64,000 nucleotides of DNA from NCBI GenBank assembly GCA_036496265.1, contig DASXLL010000162.1:1-64000 (forward strand), in the 5' to 3' direction. Under the pieces are notes generated by a model that worked only from the letters and a program-made list of their open reading frames with translations, searched no databases and was not told where the DNA came from. This document shows positions 1 to 8,102 of this stretch, one piece after another; position 1 is the first letter of the stretch; each line of letters opens with the position of its first letter. The position numbers were made by a program, and so were the translations under genes. This DNA is from CAYLLN01 sp036496265 (lineage in GTDB: Bacteria; Planctomycetota; Planctomycetia; Pirellulales; Pirellulaceae).

Positions 1-2
1 TG

Positions 3-77
3 AAGGGGTCGGGAGTCGATTGCGTTCGGCGTCTTTCCAAACGGAATCGTTAAACCGCAATCGACTCCCGACCCCTT
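3..77. repeat. Cruciform element, family A, copy 1
   Basis: Perfect 22-bp inverted arms (3-24 and 56-77, core GGGGTCGGGAGTCGATTGCG) enclose a 31-nt loop that itself has a small hairpin (TTCC/GGAA). A second copy with the same arms and the same loop length, but a different loop sequence, lies at 24014-24084. It looks like a non-coding, MITE-like or structured element. Confidence 0.8.
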
Positions 78-98
78 TTGGCCCCTGATGGATGAATT

Positions 99-172
99 GG
101 TGGGCCGGCGCTCGCAGGCTCGCTGGTCCCACCCTACCTGTGTACAGGCTCGGCGGGAGCCTCGCCCTCCCA
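99..172. repeat. Palindromic repeats, GGTGGG/CCCACC and family D copy
   Basis: A hairpin bounded by GGTGGG and CCCACC (99-133) is followed by GGCTCGGCGGGAGCCTCGCC (148-167). The second word recurs inside the gene at 18630 and, inverted, inside sufD at 54994-55019. It lies just beyond the 3' end of the surface-protein gene. Confidence 0.65.
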
Positions 173-201
173 TTGGCATGGGCTAGCGATTGGCCGGCGA
201 A

Positions 202-1653
202 TTAGTTTGACGTGATGATCGGCGGGAGGTCCAGATGGTCGTCGTCGTTGTGGCCGCCGGTTAAGCCGGGCAGGTGCAGCTTGGCAAGGCCGGCCATGAA
301 CTCGTCGATGCTCACTGTGCCGTCGTCATTTGAGTCGAGCTTGTTGAAAATGGCATCCGCGATCCGCGTGTGACCCAGAGGTACGCCATTCTCCCATTCG
401 GTGAGCGAAATCCCCTGCGAGCCGTCGGCATCGAGCTTCGCAAAGATCTGATCAGCCGTGGGTATTTGCGGGGGCAGACCATGACCGAGGCCCGGCAGCG
501 ATGGAATCGCCGCGTTGAGGACGGTTAAATGATAGGGACCCGTGTCCGTGGGCGTGGCGGCCGCGACGCTGACGTAGTACGTCCCAGCAGTGACATCCAG
601 AACGAGCGCGCTGTGATCGGAAGACGTGATCGTACCTTTCACCGCGCCGGTCGAATCGAGAATGCTGACGGTGAGCGGGACCTCGGCGCCAGCTGTGACC
701 GCCAGCTTGCCATCGACGGCCGTGACCTGGAAAAAGTCTTTGTCCGGATCGGCGTCGGCCGCGACGGGATCGATGTTGCTGGTTACTTCGGCATGGCCAT
801 GATTCAGCGTCAGCACGGTGGCGGTGGCAGTCGTGTTGCCGTGGCTGTCGGCGCCGATGGGCGAATCGGTGACCGGCGTAAAATCGCCCATGTCATAGTT
901 CAGGAGTGCGAGAGCGTATGCGCCCGTTACTCCAGCATCGCCACTGACGACGACGTAGTACGTTGTGCCGGCTGTCACATCCACATTGATCTTGGCCGGC
1001 TGATGAGAATCGGACTGCGTTGAAGCGGAGCCAACCTCCGTAGTCGTGACGGGATTTGTAACCGGCTGACCGTTGGAGTCCGTGTTGATCGTTTGGACGG
1101 AAATGTGCAGAACGCCGCTGGCGCCGGAGATCAAGCTGATGTTTAGCTGGGCCTTTGTGGGAGTGACTTGAAAGACATCGACGTCGCCATCGGTATTAAT
1201 CGCGCTGCGGACTTTGGCAAAGCCGTTGGAAATATCGATGTTTTGCGCCGATGAACCGACAACTTCAGGCTGGCCATCGGTGGTGGAAACGTCATGCGGC
1301 CAGCCCAGATGCAGCCCGGCATTGATGGCGTTGATGACCATCAGCGGATCGATGGAGCTGAGTTGACCGTCGCCACTGGCGTCGAGAAATCCGGCAGCAG
1401 CCCCTTTCACCTCCCCTGCGAGCGTCATGGGGGCGAATTTGGCATGTAGATCACCGGAGCCCTGGGCGTTGAGGGCATTGATGTCCATGAGAACGTCGGC
1501 CGCGGTCAATTGGCCATCGGAATCGACGTCTGTCGGGTCCAGCGGATTTTGCCAGGGACTGTCCGCCGTCACGCCGGCGAGCAGGCACCGCGATTCGAGT
1601 GCCTCGTGGATGCATAATCGCTTCAAGAATTGAGACTTTTGCCGGGAGCGCAT
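202..1653 (-). CDS. Secreted dockerin / PPC-like / EF-hand surface protein
   Basis: Predicted cell-surface calcium-binding protein of about 483 aa. After a basic N-terminus it carries LESRCLLAG, the planctomycete LEPRxLLA-type motif found on many exported giant proteins. Two dockerin-like calcium loops follow (DVDSDGQLTAADVL and DASGDGQLSSIDPL). The middle has two beta-rich modules that resemble bacterial pre-peptidase C-terminal domains (YYVVVSG and YYVSVAA strands). Two EF-hands come near the C-terminus (DADGSQGIS and DSNDDGTVS). ATG 1653 is preferred over the upstream TTG at 1677 because GGAG lies 9 nt before it. Substrate or partner is unknown; no catalytic domain is visible. Confidence 0.85.
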   Translation of the reverse strand: MRSRQKSQFLKRLCIHEALESRCLLAGVTADSPWQNPLDPTDVDSDGQLTAADVLMDINALNAQGSGDLHAKFAPMTLAGEVKGAAAGFLDASGDGQLSSIDPLMVINAINAGLHLGWPHDVSTTDGQPEVVGSSAQNIDISNGFAKVRSAINTDGDVDVFQVTPTKAQLNISLISGASGVLHISVQTINTDSNGQPVTNPVTTTEVGSASTQSDSHQPAKINVDVTAGTTYYVVVSGDAGVTGAYALALLNYDMGDFTPVTDSPIGADSHGNTTATATVLTLNHGHAEVTSNIDPVAADADPDKDFFQVTAVDGKLAVTAGAEVPLTVSILDSTGAVKGTITSSDHSALVLDVTAGTYYVSVAAATPTDTGPYHLTVLNAAIPSLPGLGHGLPPQIPTADQIFAKLDADGSQGISLTEWENGVPLGHTRIADAIFNKLDSNDDGTVSIDEFMAGLAKLHLPGLTGGHNDDDHLDLPPIITSN

Positions 1654-1915
1654 TTCTCTGTCTCCGTGTTGAACCAAATCACAGTTCCCACATTGGGTAT
1701 ATCAGAGCGGCCGACAATGGCCCACCCAATTGCCTCGTTTTCGGACAGCCGTGGGGAGCCGCCTTGCCTAAATTAGCTATCTATCCACGGCGCATGACGA
1801 CCTTGCATCGGGCAGCCCCCTTGCCCTAAATATTGGGACGACGGGCGAGGCAGCGTGTCACGCCCGATGTGACGAATTTTTCGCTTTCAACTTCTGTAAT
1901 GGATGGCGAGCACCG

Positions 1916-2497
1916 ATGATCAAGCGACGTTTATTGGAGGCGGTTTGCGCGGCTGCGATTGGGACCGTGTTGGGATTGAACGATAGCCGCGGTGAGACGA
2001 ACGCGGCGGTTCCTGTGGCTGGCGGCCTGGCGGCGATTGGGCCGGAGAATTCGAAGCTGCAGTTTGTTTGCGCACATGTCGGGGCGAAGCCGGACCCGCG
2101 GAAGGGCGGCTTTGCGAAATTCAGTGGCAAGGCAGAGGTGGATCCGGCCGCGAAAAGTTTGAAGTCACTCGCGCTCGACATCGACACGACTTCGCTGTGG
2201 ACCGAGTTCGATATGCTGACGACGCACCTCAAGAGCCCGGACTTTTTTGAGGTGCGGCGGTTTCCGAGCGCGAAGTTCGAATCGACCAAGATCGAGCCGG
2301 CGGCGATCGCGGGCAAGCTGACGCTGCACGGCGTGACGAAGGAGATCACGATTCCGGCGACGATTACGGTCAGCGAGGCGGGCGTGCGGATCGCAAGTGA
2401 GTTCACGATCAATCGCCTCGACTATGGCATCAACTTCGATCCGAAGAAGGTGGAAGATAAAGTGGCGCTGACGGTCGTTGTTGGTGAAAAGCCTTAA
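1916..2497 (+). CDS. YceI family periplasmic lipid-binding-like protein
   Basis: 193 aa with a basic start and a hydrophobic stretch (residues 9-20) that may act as a signal peptide. The rest matches the YceI lipocalin-like fold: DIDTTSLWTEFDMLTTHLKS, then FPSAKFEST, LTLHGVTKEI and a final beta strand. YceI proteins bind polyisoprenoids or similar amphiphiles in the periplasm. The gene stands alone between the surface protein and a membrane protein. Length is typical for the family. Function beyond isoprenoid-type binding cannot be read from the sequence. Confidence 0.9.
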   Translation: MIKRRLLEAVCAAAIGTVLGLNDSRGETNAAVPVAGGLAAIGPENSKLQFVCAHVGAKPDPRKGGFAKFSGKAEVDPAAKSLKSLALDIDTTSLWTEFDMLTTHLKSPDFFEVRRFPSAKFESTKIEPAAIAGKLTLHGVTKEITIPATITVSEAGVRIASEFTINRLDYGINFDPKKVEDKVALTVVVGEKP

Positions 2498-2529
2498 CGT
2501 TCAGTGATAGAAGCTCCAATTCCTCGCCG

Positions 2530-2683
2530 CCACCGGCCCTGCGCCGGTGGAGCGACGTCTGCAAGCTACCATGCCGATCCTAAAATCATCCCACCGCGGC
2601 GCGGCGGGATGCGGAAATCAACTTGGTAAGTTCTGAACTCGCTGTAGCGATTAGTCATGGCTCCGCCGACGCAAGGTCGGCGG
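2530..2683. repeat. Three short GC-rich hairpins in a gap
   Basis: The gap after the YceI gene holds CCACCGGCCCTGCGCCGGTGG (2530-2550, split here only for reading), a CCACCGCGGCGCGGCGGG palindrome near 2590-2608, and CCGCCGACGCAAGGTCGGCG starting at 2663. They could act as terminators or be copies of dispersed palindromes. No gene is visible here. Confidence 0.5.
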
Positions 2684-2716
2684 TGGCCAAGGATCGTCAA
2701 AACTTGGGACTACTGA

Positions 2717-3508
2717 GTGACGCAAGCCATTGGTCTCTTAGGCGAGATTTTTGGAGCGGCGGCGATTGTTGCGCTGTCTGTAGCACTTGCCATTGCTGCC
2801 GGCGGGTCGCGATTGATTCGCTCGGGCCGCGGCAGCGATTTCGTGTTGCCGTGCGCGTTGGTAATCGGCTTCTTCGCAGGCTACTTAATGCTGCCTCGCT
2901 CGTTCGCGGCGCTGGTGCCGCAACCGAATCAGCCGTGGCAATGGCTGCCGTATTTTGCGGCCATCACCGCGATTCTTTCCGCGTCGCTATCGCCGTTATC
3001 GCGGCCGGCAGCGTGGATTTTCCCGTTGGTCGTGTCAGCCTGCATCGAGGCGGCGGTTTTTGCGCCTAGTTGGCCCATTTTTGGGCTGACGCAGCGGCCC
3101 CTGCACTTGGTCGTCGCTTTGTATCTGGTCCTCGTGGGTGGACCGCTGCTGTACTTGCCAAGCAAGGTGGGCGAGCGATGGTTATTGCCCTCACTCGCTC
3201 TCAGCGGGGCGATTACGGCCGTAGTCGTTGGCGCAATGGTTAGTACACGCCTCGCTGGGCTGGTCGCCGTCGCAGCTGGTGCGTTTGCTGCTGCGGCGAT
3301 TTTTAACACGCGGTTCATCAAAGCTAGCGACCGCTCTCGCCGTTCGGTGGTTGCGGTCTTCGCGATTCTTGCTGGTGGCAGTGCGTGGCTGGCGTTCACC
3401 GATCCTGATCCGCCGCGGTCGATACTGCTGTTTGGGCCTCTGTTGCCGCTGCTGTTGTGGCCTGTCGCGGTGATTCGAGTCCCTTCCGCTGGTGGTAAGA
3501 TAGGTTAA
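2717..3508 (+). CDS. Polytopic membrane protein of unknown function
   Basis: 263 aa from a GTG start. Most of the chain is hydrophobic, with roughly seven or eight membrane spans separated by short loops (for example residues 9-31, 43-62, 71-85, 97-115 and 136-150). No family motif was recognised, and no charged catalytic cluster stands out. It is not clearly in an operon: the next gene starts about 240 nt on, across a palindromic repeat. Codon use and a long clean frame support a real gene, but the role is unknown. Confidence 0.65.
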   Translation: MTQAIGLLGEIFGAAAIVALSVALAIAAGGSRLIRSGRGSDFVLPCALVIGFFAGYLMLPRSFAALVPQPNQPWQWLPYFAAITAILSASLSPLSRPAAWIFPLVVSACIEAAVFAPSWPIFGLTQRPLHLVVALYLVLVGGPLLYLPSKVGERWLLPSLALSGAITAVVVGAMVSTRLAGLVAVAAGAFAAAAIFNTRFIKASDRSRRSVVAVFAILAGGSAWLAFTDPDPPRSILLFGPLLPLLLWPVAVIRVPSAGGKIG

Positions 3509-3538
3509 ACTGAGGAAAGCTTACATTTCTTTGGTGAT

Positions 3539-3604
3539 GGCGAGCGGGGAGCGTGAGTCCCCCGGTAGTTGCAGTGACCGGGAGGTTTACGCCTCCCGCT
3601 CGCC
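3539..3604. repeat. Nested palindrome upstream of hpf
   Basis: Outer arms GGCGAGCGGG (3539-3548) and CCCGCTCGCC (3595-3604) enclose an inner pair CCCCCGG / CCGGGAGG. The wording resembles the CCGGGAG...CTCCCGG hairpins near 8029 and 11818, so it is probably a member of a dispersed family. Confidence 0.6.
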
Positions 3605-3745
3605 GAAAGAATGGCGAACGCCGATACGCGCCGTGCGGTTCACGACCGCCGGTTGGTCGGCTAAAATTCATGGTTTCCGCGCCGGCGGACCGATTTAGGG
3701 CCGGGCGGATCAGATCATTCCGCGATCAGCTTTGGAGTAGCAGCG

Positions 3746-4090
3746 GTGCAGACGACGATTTCGGCCCGCCACGGTCATCTGAGCCAAGCCTCGCAAGACA
3801 AAATCAAGGAAAAGGTCGAGGTTATCCGGAAGTTTTTTGATCGGTTGACGGCGATTTCCGTCACGGTCGATCTGGAGCACGAAGAGCGGGCGATTCTGGA
3901 AATTCGCGCGCGAGCCGAACATCACGACGAGTTCGTGGCCATCGCCGAGGCAGAGACGGTTTTCGCGGCGCTCGACGGCGCCATCGAGAAGATGGAAAAC
4001 CAATTGCGGCGCTCCAAGGAGCGCTTGAAGGAGCATCGGGCGATGGGCCACAAGCACTTGGAACCGCCCGTGCCGCCGGTGGCCTCGTGA
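3746..4090 (+). CDS. hpf: Ribosome hibernation promoting factor (HPF/RaiA family)
   Basis: 114 aa, the length of the short HPF form without the C-terminal dimerisation domain. These proteins bind the 30S decoding region and inactivate or protect ribosomes in slow growth. The beta-alpha-beta-beta-beta-alpha fold is visible: QTTISARHGHLSQ, the first helix, ISVTVDLE, AILEIRARA and the second helix with basic RRSKERLKEH. GTG 3746 is preceded by GGAG. It is followed by PTS IIA and HPr genes, the order familiar from rpoN-linked nitrogen-PTS loci, although no rpoN is present in the window. Confidence 0.9.
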   Translation: MQTTISARHGHLSQASQDKIKEKVEVIRKFFDRLTAISVTVDLEHEERAILEIRARAEHHDEFVAIAEAETVFAALDGAIEKMENQLRRSKERLKEHRAMGHKHLEPPVPPVAS

Positions 4091-4173
4091 ACACTGCCTC
4101 ATGAATACTGCGTCATGAATACAATGAATGCGGCCGCCGAAAACCGCCGGCTGGCCGCCTGGGAAATGGAACA

Positions 4174-4650
4174 ATGAAATTCTCTGACTTTATCAATGTG
4201 GCGTCGATCAAAGCCGATCTGGCGTCGGATGAAAAACCGAACGTGATTCGCGAGCTGGTCGAATCGCTCGCTCAGTCCGGGGCGATCGCCGCCGAACAGG
4301 TGGAGGGCATCGTCGGGGCGATCATGAAGCGCGAAGACCTCGGCAGCACGGGCATCGGCCGTGGCGTCGCGGTGCCACACACCAAGCATGCCAGCGTAGA
4401 GAAACTTGTCGGCACCGTCGGCATCAGCGTGGAAGGCGTCGATTTCAATAGCCTCGACGGCGACAAGGTGCATCTGCTCTTTTTGCTGGTCTCACCGCCG
4501 GACCGGCCGGGAGATCACCTGCGGGCGCTGGAAAACATCTCGCGGCAACTCCGCGACGACAGTTTCTGCCGCTTCCTGAAGCAGTCCCGCTCGGCACAGG
4601 ACGTTCACCAGCTTCTGGAAGAGGCGGACAACAATCAGTTCGTCAGTTAG
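4174..4650 (+). CDS. ptsN: PTS IIA component, fructose/nitrogen type (PtsN-like)
   Basis: 158 aa EIIA-fructose/Ntr-type domain. The phosphorylation site is His69 in GVAVPHTKH, which is the family signature. DHLRALENISRQLRD and the C-terminal LLEEADN match the rest of the fold. It is a stand-alone IIA with no membrane IIB or IIC in the window, so a regulatory phosphorelay role is more likely than sugar uptake. It lies between hpf (83 nt before) and HPr (123 nt after). Confidence 0.9.
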   Translation: MKFSDFINVASIKADLASDEKPNVIRELVESLAQSGAIAAEQVEGIVGAIMKREDLGSTGIGRGVAVPHTKHASVEKLVGTVGISVEGVDFNSLDGDKVHLLFLLVSPPDRPGDHLRALENISRQLRDDSFCRFLKQSRSAQDVHQLLEEADNNQFVS

Positions 4651-4773
4651 CCCCTCTGAGCACCGGGCGTCTTTCTCCCACCCGGGCTTAAGTTCCAAGT
4701 TTCGCGTTGATTTGTTACCGTCTTTAAGCGGCAACGTGAAACCTGGAAGAATGAAACCTGAGGCCCTGTTCCC

Positions 4774-5067
4774 TTGGACACCACCGCTACACGTTCGGTC
4801 ATCGTCGTAAATCCCCAGGGATTCCACGCGCGGCCGGCTCATTTGTTCGTGAAATTGGCCGGTTCGTTCCCATGCCAGGTGGAAATTGTCAAAGGCAACG
4901 AGACGATTAACGGCAAAAGCATCCTGGACTTGTTGACGCTGGGGGCCGGAAACGGTACGACACTGGTCTTACGCGCCAGTGGTCCGGACTGCGAAGCGGC
5001 TGTCGAGGCCCTGGCCCAATTGATCGAGCAAGGCTTTGGCGAGATGCCCGGGCCGGGTGAAAAATGA
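4774..5067 (+). CDS. ptsH: HPr-type phosphocarrier protein
   Basis: 97 aa, TTG start. Phosphate-accepting His18 sits in GFHARPAHLF. Regulatory Ser49 sits in NGKSILDLLTLGAG, so both the EI-dependent and the HPr-kinase sites are present. It is likely the donor for the IIA protein encoded just upstream. Enzyme I is not in the window. Residues 32-34 (FPC) and the acidic C-terminus are ordinary for the family. The start is set by alignment of the first strand (SVIVVNPQG). Confidence 0.92.
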   Translation: MDTTATRSVIVVNPQGFHARPAHLFVKLAGSFPCQVEIVKGNETINGKSILDLLTLGAGNGTTLVLRASGPDCEAAVEALAQLIEQGFGEMPGPGEK

Positions 5068-5406
5068 GCTCGCGAAAAATGAGCCTAAAAGTGACCCCAT
5101 TCGCCCTGACGCATATCGCCTCAGCCCGTCCGGGTTTCACAATCTGCCAGCCTGCTACCACCGTATTTTCCCATTTTTGCCGCGGCGAGCTTCACTCTCC
5201 GCATCTGTCTGGTCTTCCCATCGCTCTCGCTCGCGCCTCGCTGCCACGCCGCCGGCCATCTGCCGCGGCCAAGGCACTGACCCAGTTGCGCGGCGACTTC
5301 GCGACAGGGCGAGCAGCCAGCCCCAAGCGCCGGTATGAAAGCGCCATTTGCGCTCGCCACCGGTCGCCGCGGCCACACCCTTACGTACAAGAAAGAATCG
5401 ACTGGA
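5068..5406. other. Non-coding gap before the RNase G/E gene
   Basis: About 340 nt between HPr and RNase G/E. Open frames exist on both strands but show no recognisable protein. The interval could hold a long 5' leader; RNase E mRNA is autoregulated through its leader in E. coli, but no structure was confirmed here. Confidence 0.4.
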
Positions 5407-7194
5407 ATGAAAAGCGAAATGCTGATCAACGTATCGCAGCCGGAGGAATGCCGGATCGCGATCGTTGAGGACGGACTGCTCGAAGAGCTGTATATCGAAC
5501 GGGCCAGCGCGGACAACTACGTCGGCAATATCTACAAGGGACGCATCGTCAATCTGGAGCCGAGCATCCAGGCCGCCTTCGTCGATTTCGGCGTCGGCCG
5601 CAACGGCTTTCTGCACATTAGCGACGTTGAGCCGCAATATTTTCGCCAGGGCGGCTTTGATCCGGGCGAATCGATGGGCTTTGGCCGAATGGCCGATATC
5701 GATGTCGGCGAGGACGAACCGGTAGAGGTCGGCGCCGAGGACGGCGGTGGCCAAAGGCAGGAAGACTATCCTGACGATCGTGGGCCGCGCGATCGGGGGC
5801 CGCGCGATCGGGGGCCACGCGACCGGGGTCCGCGCGATCATGGCCCACGCGATCGGGGTCCGCGGCAAGGCGGCGGTCGGGATCGCGGCCCCAATGACCG
5901 AGGTGGGCCGCGGGCCCAGCATCGGCGTCCGCCGCGCGGTGGACGGCCACGGTTCAAGCCGCCGATTCAAGAGATTTTTCGCCGCGGCGACGAAGTGCTC
6001 GTGCAAGTCATTAAGGAAGGCATCGGGACAAAGGGGCCGACGCTCAGCACCTATATCAGCATTCCCGGCCGCTACCTGGTGTTGATGCCGGCGCTGGGTC
6101 GCGTTGGCGTCTCGCGCAAGATCGAAGACGATCATCAGCGCCGCGTGCTCCGCGACATCATGCTGGAGTTGAATCCGCCGAAGGGTTTGGGTTTTATCGT
6201 TCGCACGGCCGGCCAGAATCGCACCAAGAAGGAATTGTCGCGCGACCTGGCCTATCTGCTGCGGCTGTGGAAGGTCATCGTGCGCCGTCTGAAAAAGAGC
6301 GAAGGGCCTGGCGGCATTTACGAAGAAAGCGACATGATCATTCGTACGATCCGCGACATTTTCACGCAGGAGATCGATACGATTTATATCGACGAACCGA
6401 AGTCGTTCGAGCGGGCGAAGGAGTTTTTGCACCTGGTGATGCCGCGGTATGTCAATCGGCTGCAGATTTACGAAGGCCGCGAGCCACTGTTCCACAAATA
6501 CAAGCTGGAAAACGAAATCGCGTCGATCTATCAGCGGAAGGTGCCGCTGAAGGCGGGCGGGTCGATTGTGATCGATCAGACCGAGGCCCTGGTGGCGATT
6601 GACGTAAACAGCGGCAGCTTTCGGCACGAGAACGACGCCGAAGAGACCGCGTTTCAGCTCAATATCGCGGCTGCCAAGGAGATTGCGCGGCAACTTCGGC
6701 TCCGCGACCTCGGCGGCGTGATCGTCAACGACTTCATCGACATGCGGCACGAGCGGCATCGTCGCGGCGTCGAGCGGGCGCTGCACGACGCGATGCGCCG
6801 CGACCGCGCTCGCACCAAAATCCTTCGCACCAGTCCGTTCGGTTTGATCGAAATGACCCGGCAGCGGATTCGGCCGAGCCTCAAGCGCAGCGTCTATGGC
6901 GATTGCCCTTGTTGCAGCGGCCGCGGAGTCGTTAAAACGCCCGAAAGCATGGCTATCGAAGTCGTCCGCATGTTGGCGCTGGCCAGCCAGCAGCCGAAAA
7001 TCTCGCGCGTGACGGTCCGCGTGAACGACGAAGTCGCAACGTACCTGAACAACAAGAAACGCCGCGAAATCATGCAACTTGAGGACGAGGCCCATATGCT
7101 CGTCCAAGTGTTGGGCAGCGAGTCGCACTTTCCGGAACACTTGGAAATCGAGTGCCGCGACGCGGAAGGGCGGGAAATTACGCTGCCGAAGTAG
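5407..7194 (+). CDS. rng: Ribonuclease G/E family endoribonuclease
   Basis: 595 aa from ATG 5407 (AAGAAAG precedes it). Endoribonuclease for mRNA decay and rRNA processing. The N-terminal S1 domain starts at NIYKGRIVNLEPSIQAAFVD. A low-complexity Arg/Gly/Pro insert with six DRGPR units (about residues 124-153) splits it before EVLVQVIKEGIGTKGPTL. The DNase I-like catalytic domain keeps the Mg-binding aspartates Asp399 (AIDVNSG) and Asp442 (NDFIDM). The zinc-link CPCCSGRG (Cys500-Cys503) supports tetramer assembly. There is no long RNase E-type degradosome tail after the catalytic part. Confidence 0.95.
   Translation: MKSEMLINVSQPEECRIAIVEDGLLEELYIERASADNYVGNIYKGRIVNLEPSIQAAFVDFGVGRNGFLHISDVEPQYFRQGGFDPGESMGFGRMADIDVGEDEPVEVGAEDGGGQRQEDYPDDRGPRDRGPRDRGPRDRGPRDHGPRDRGPRQGGGRDRGPNDRGGPRAQHRRPPRGGRPRFKPPIQEIFRRGDEVLVQVIKEGIGTKGPTLSTYISIPGRYLVLMPALGRVGVSRKIEDDHQRRVLRDIMLELNPPKGLGFIVRTAGQNRTKKELSRDLAYLLRLWKVIVRRLKKSEGPGGIYEESDMIIRTIRDIFTQEIDTIYIDEPKSFERAKEFLHLVMPRYVNRLQIYEGREPLFHKYKLENEIASIYQRKVPLKAGGSIVIDQTEALVAIDVNSGSFRHENDAEETAFQLNIAAAKEIARQLRLRDLGGVIVNDFIDMRHERHRRGVERALHDAMRRDRARTKILRTSPFGLIEMTRQRIRPSLKRSVYGDCPCCSGRGVVKTPESMAIEVVRMLALASQQPKISRVTVRVNDEVATYLNNKKRREIMQLEDEAHMLVQVLGSESHFPEHLEIECRDAEGREITLPK
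5776..5865 (+). repeat. Six 15-bp tandem repeats encoding DRGPR
   Basis: Six consecutive 15-bp units (GATCGGGGGCCGCGC and close variants) lie in the S1 domain loop of the RNase G/E gene. The protein copies are nearly identical while the DNA varies at third positions, which suggests an old expansion kept for its peptide. Confidence 0.85.
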
Positions 7195-7213
7195 CTATCG
7201 ACGAGTTTCTGGC

Positions 7214-7660
7214 ATGCCGATTCCCTCGCTCACGGCTGAAGGCTATCTGCCCGATGGCGTGCATGACTGCACCTTGAAGGAACTCGGCGAGCGATTTGGC
7301 GTTTTCCAACGAAGCGATGTTCGTTGCCGCCTCTTTCGACGGCTCGAAGCGTTTGTGCAGGACGCAGCAGCAACTGGATTTCTCACCGCGATCATTGTGG
7401 ATGGGAGCTTCGTAACCGGCACTGATGCTCCAAATGACATTGACTTAATCCTCGTTCTGAAAAGTGGGCACGATTTCACGGCCCCCACGCGCCCATTCGA
7501 GTACAATATATTGTCGAGACAACAAGTTCGCCGACTTTATCGATTGGACATGCTGGTTGGCGAGGAAGCCAGCGCGGAACTTGAGCGGCAAATCCAATTC
7601 TTTGGTCAGGTTCGTGAACGCAATGACATCCGCAAGGGATTGTTGAGGGTACGCCTATGA
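7214..7660 (+). CDS. Nucleotidyltransferase-fold protein (DUF6932-like)
   Basis: 148 aa. GSFVTG (Gly64-Ser65) followed by NDIDLILVL with Asp76 and Asp78 is the GS-x-DxD signature of minimal nucleotidyltransferases. The wording resembles the DUF6932 family. Upstream residues (YLPDGVHDCTLKELGERFG) resemble the family's N-terminal segment. It starts 19 nt after the RNase G/E stop and overlaps the next gene by ATGA. Such pairs often act as toxin-antitoxin or AMPylation modules, but that role is inference. ATG 7214 is chosen because the longer frame only reads RNase G/E out of frame. Confidence 0.7.
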   Translation: MPIPSLTAEGYLPDGVHDCTLKELGERFGVFQRSDVRCRLFRRLEAFVQDAAATGFLTAIIVDGSFVTGTDAPNDIDLILVLKSGHDFTAPTRPFEYNILSRQQVRRLYRLDMLVGEEASAELERQIQFFGQVRERNDIRKGLLRVRL

Positions 7661-7887
7661 TTCAAACCGATGTTGGACTTCGTCAGACGATCGATGTTAT
7701 CGCAAGCATGTATCTCGCCCTTGCCGAGCTTCATCAGCGCGTTGCTCCCCAGAATTTTAGGAATTATTTAATCATGGCTGAGGGGCCAGTTGAGGAGATC
7801 CGCCGCGCTCAGCGAGATGTCAACAATTATCTCGGCGTGGCCGACCAATTCGCCTCCCAGTCAGAAGTTGACCGCCAAGCTGGCTAA
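7657..7887 (+). CDS. Small partner of the nucleotidyltransferase, unknown
   Basis: 76 aa, translationally coupled to the preceding gene through an ATGA overlap. Predicted mostly helical (IDVIASMYLALAELHQRV, then VEEIRRAQRDVNNYLGV). No HEPN RxxxxH motif is present, so it is not a standard MNT/HEPN partner. Coupling and size suggest a two-gene module, possibly antitoxin-like. Function unknown. Confidence 0.55.
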   Translation: MIQTDVGLRQTIDVIASMYLALAELHQRVAPQNFRNYLIMAEGPVEEIRRAQRDVNNYLGVADQFASQSEVDRQAG

Positions 7888-7978
7888 TAAACGTCGATTT
7901 TGATGATTGCGGTAAGCTCGTCAGGTGTTCCAGTGTCCAGCGCCAACTCGCCTCGGCGGACAAGTCCCCGTCCTCGAC

Positions 7979-8006
7979 TTGCGGGCCGTCGCCACGCATC
8001 TATAAT
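7979..8006 (+). promoter_or_regulatory. Possible promoter for nuoI
   Basis: TTGCGG (7979-7984) and TATAAT (8001-8006) are separated by 16 nt. The hairpin CCGGGAGTTACAAGCTCCCG starting at 8029 lies between it and the gene. Weak evidence from consensus matching only. Confidence 0.3.
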
Positions 8007-8102
8007 TCATTCGCGGATCTTGAATTTGCCGGGAGTTACAAGCTCCCGGAGCACCGGGACCAGGTTTGGTCACGGCTAGTTGCGTTTGAAAGCTACGCCC
8101 CC

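Noticed and set aside
5776..5865. CRISPR-like look of six 15-bp units
   Set aside because: They have no spacers and are translated within RNase G/E.
5155..7140. 661-codon open frame antisense to RNase G/E
   Set aside because: It mirrors a conserved gene with full catalytic motifs. Its translation is Arg/His-rich and has no domain, as expected of a high-GC shadow.
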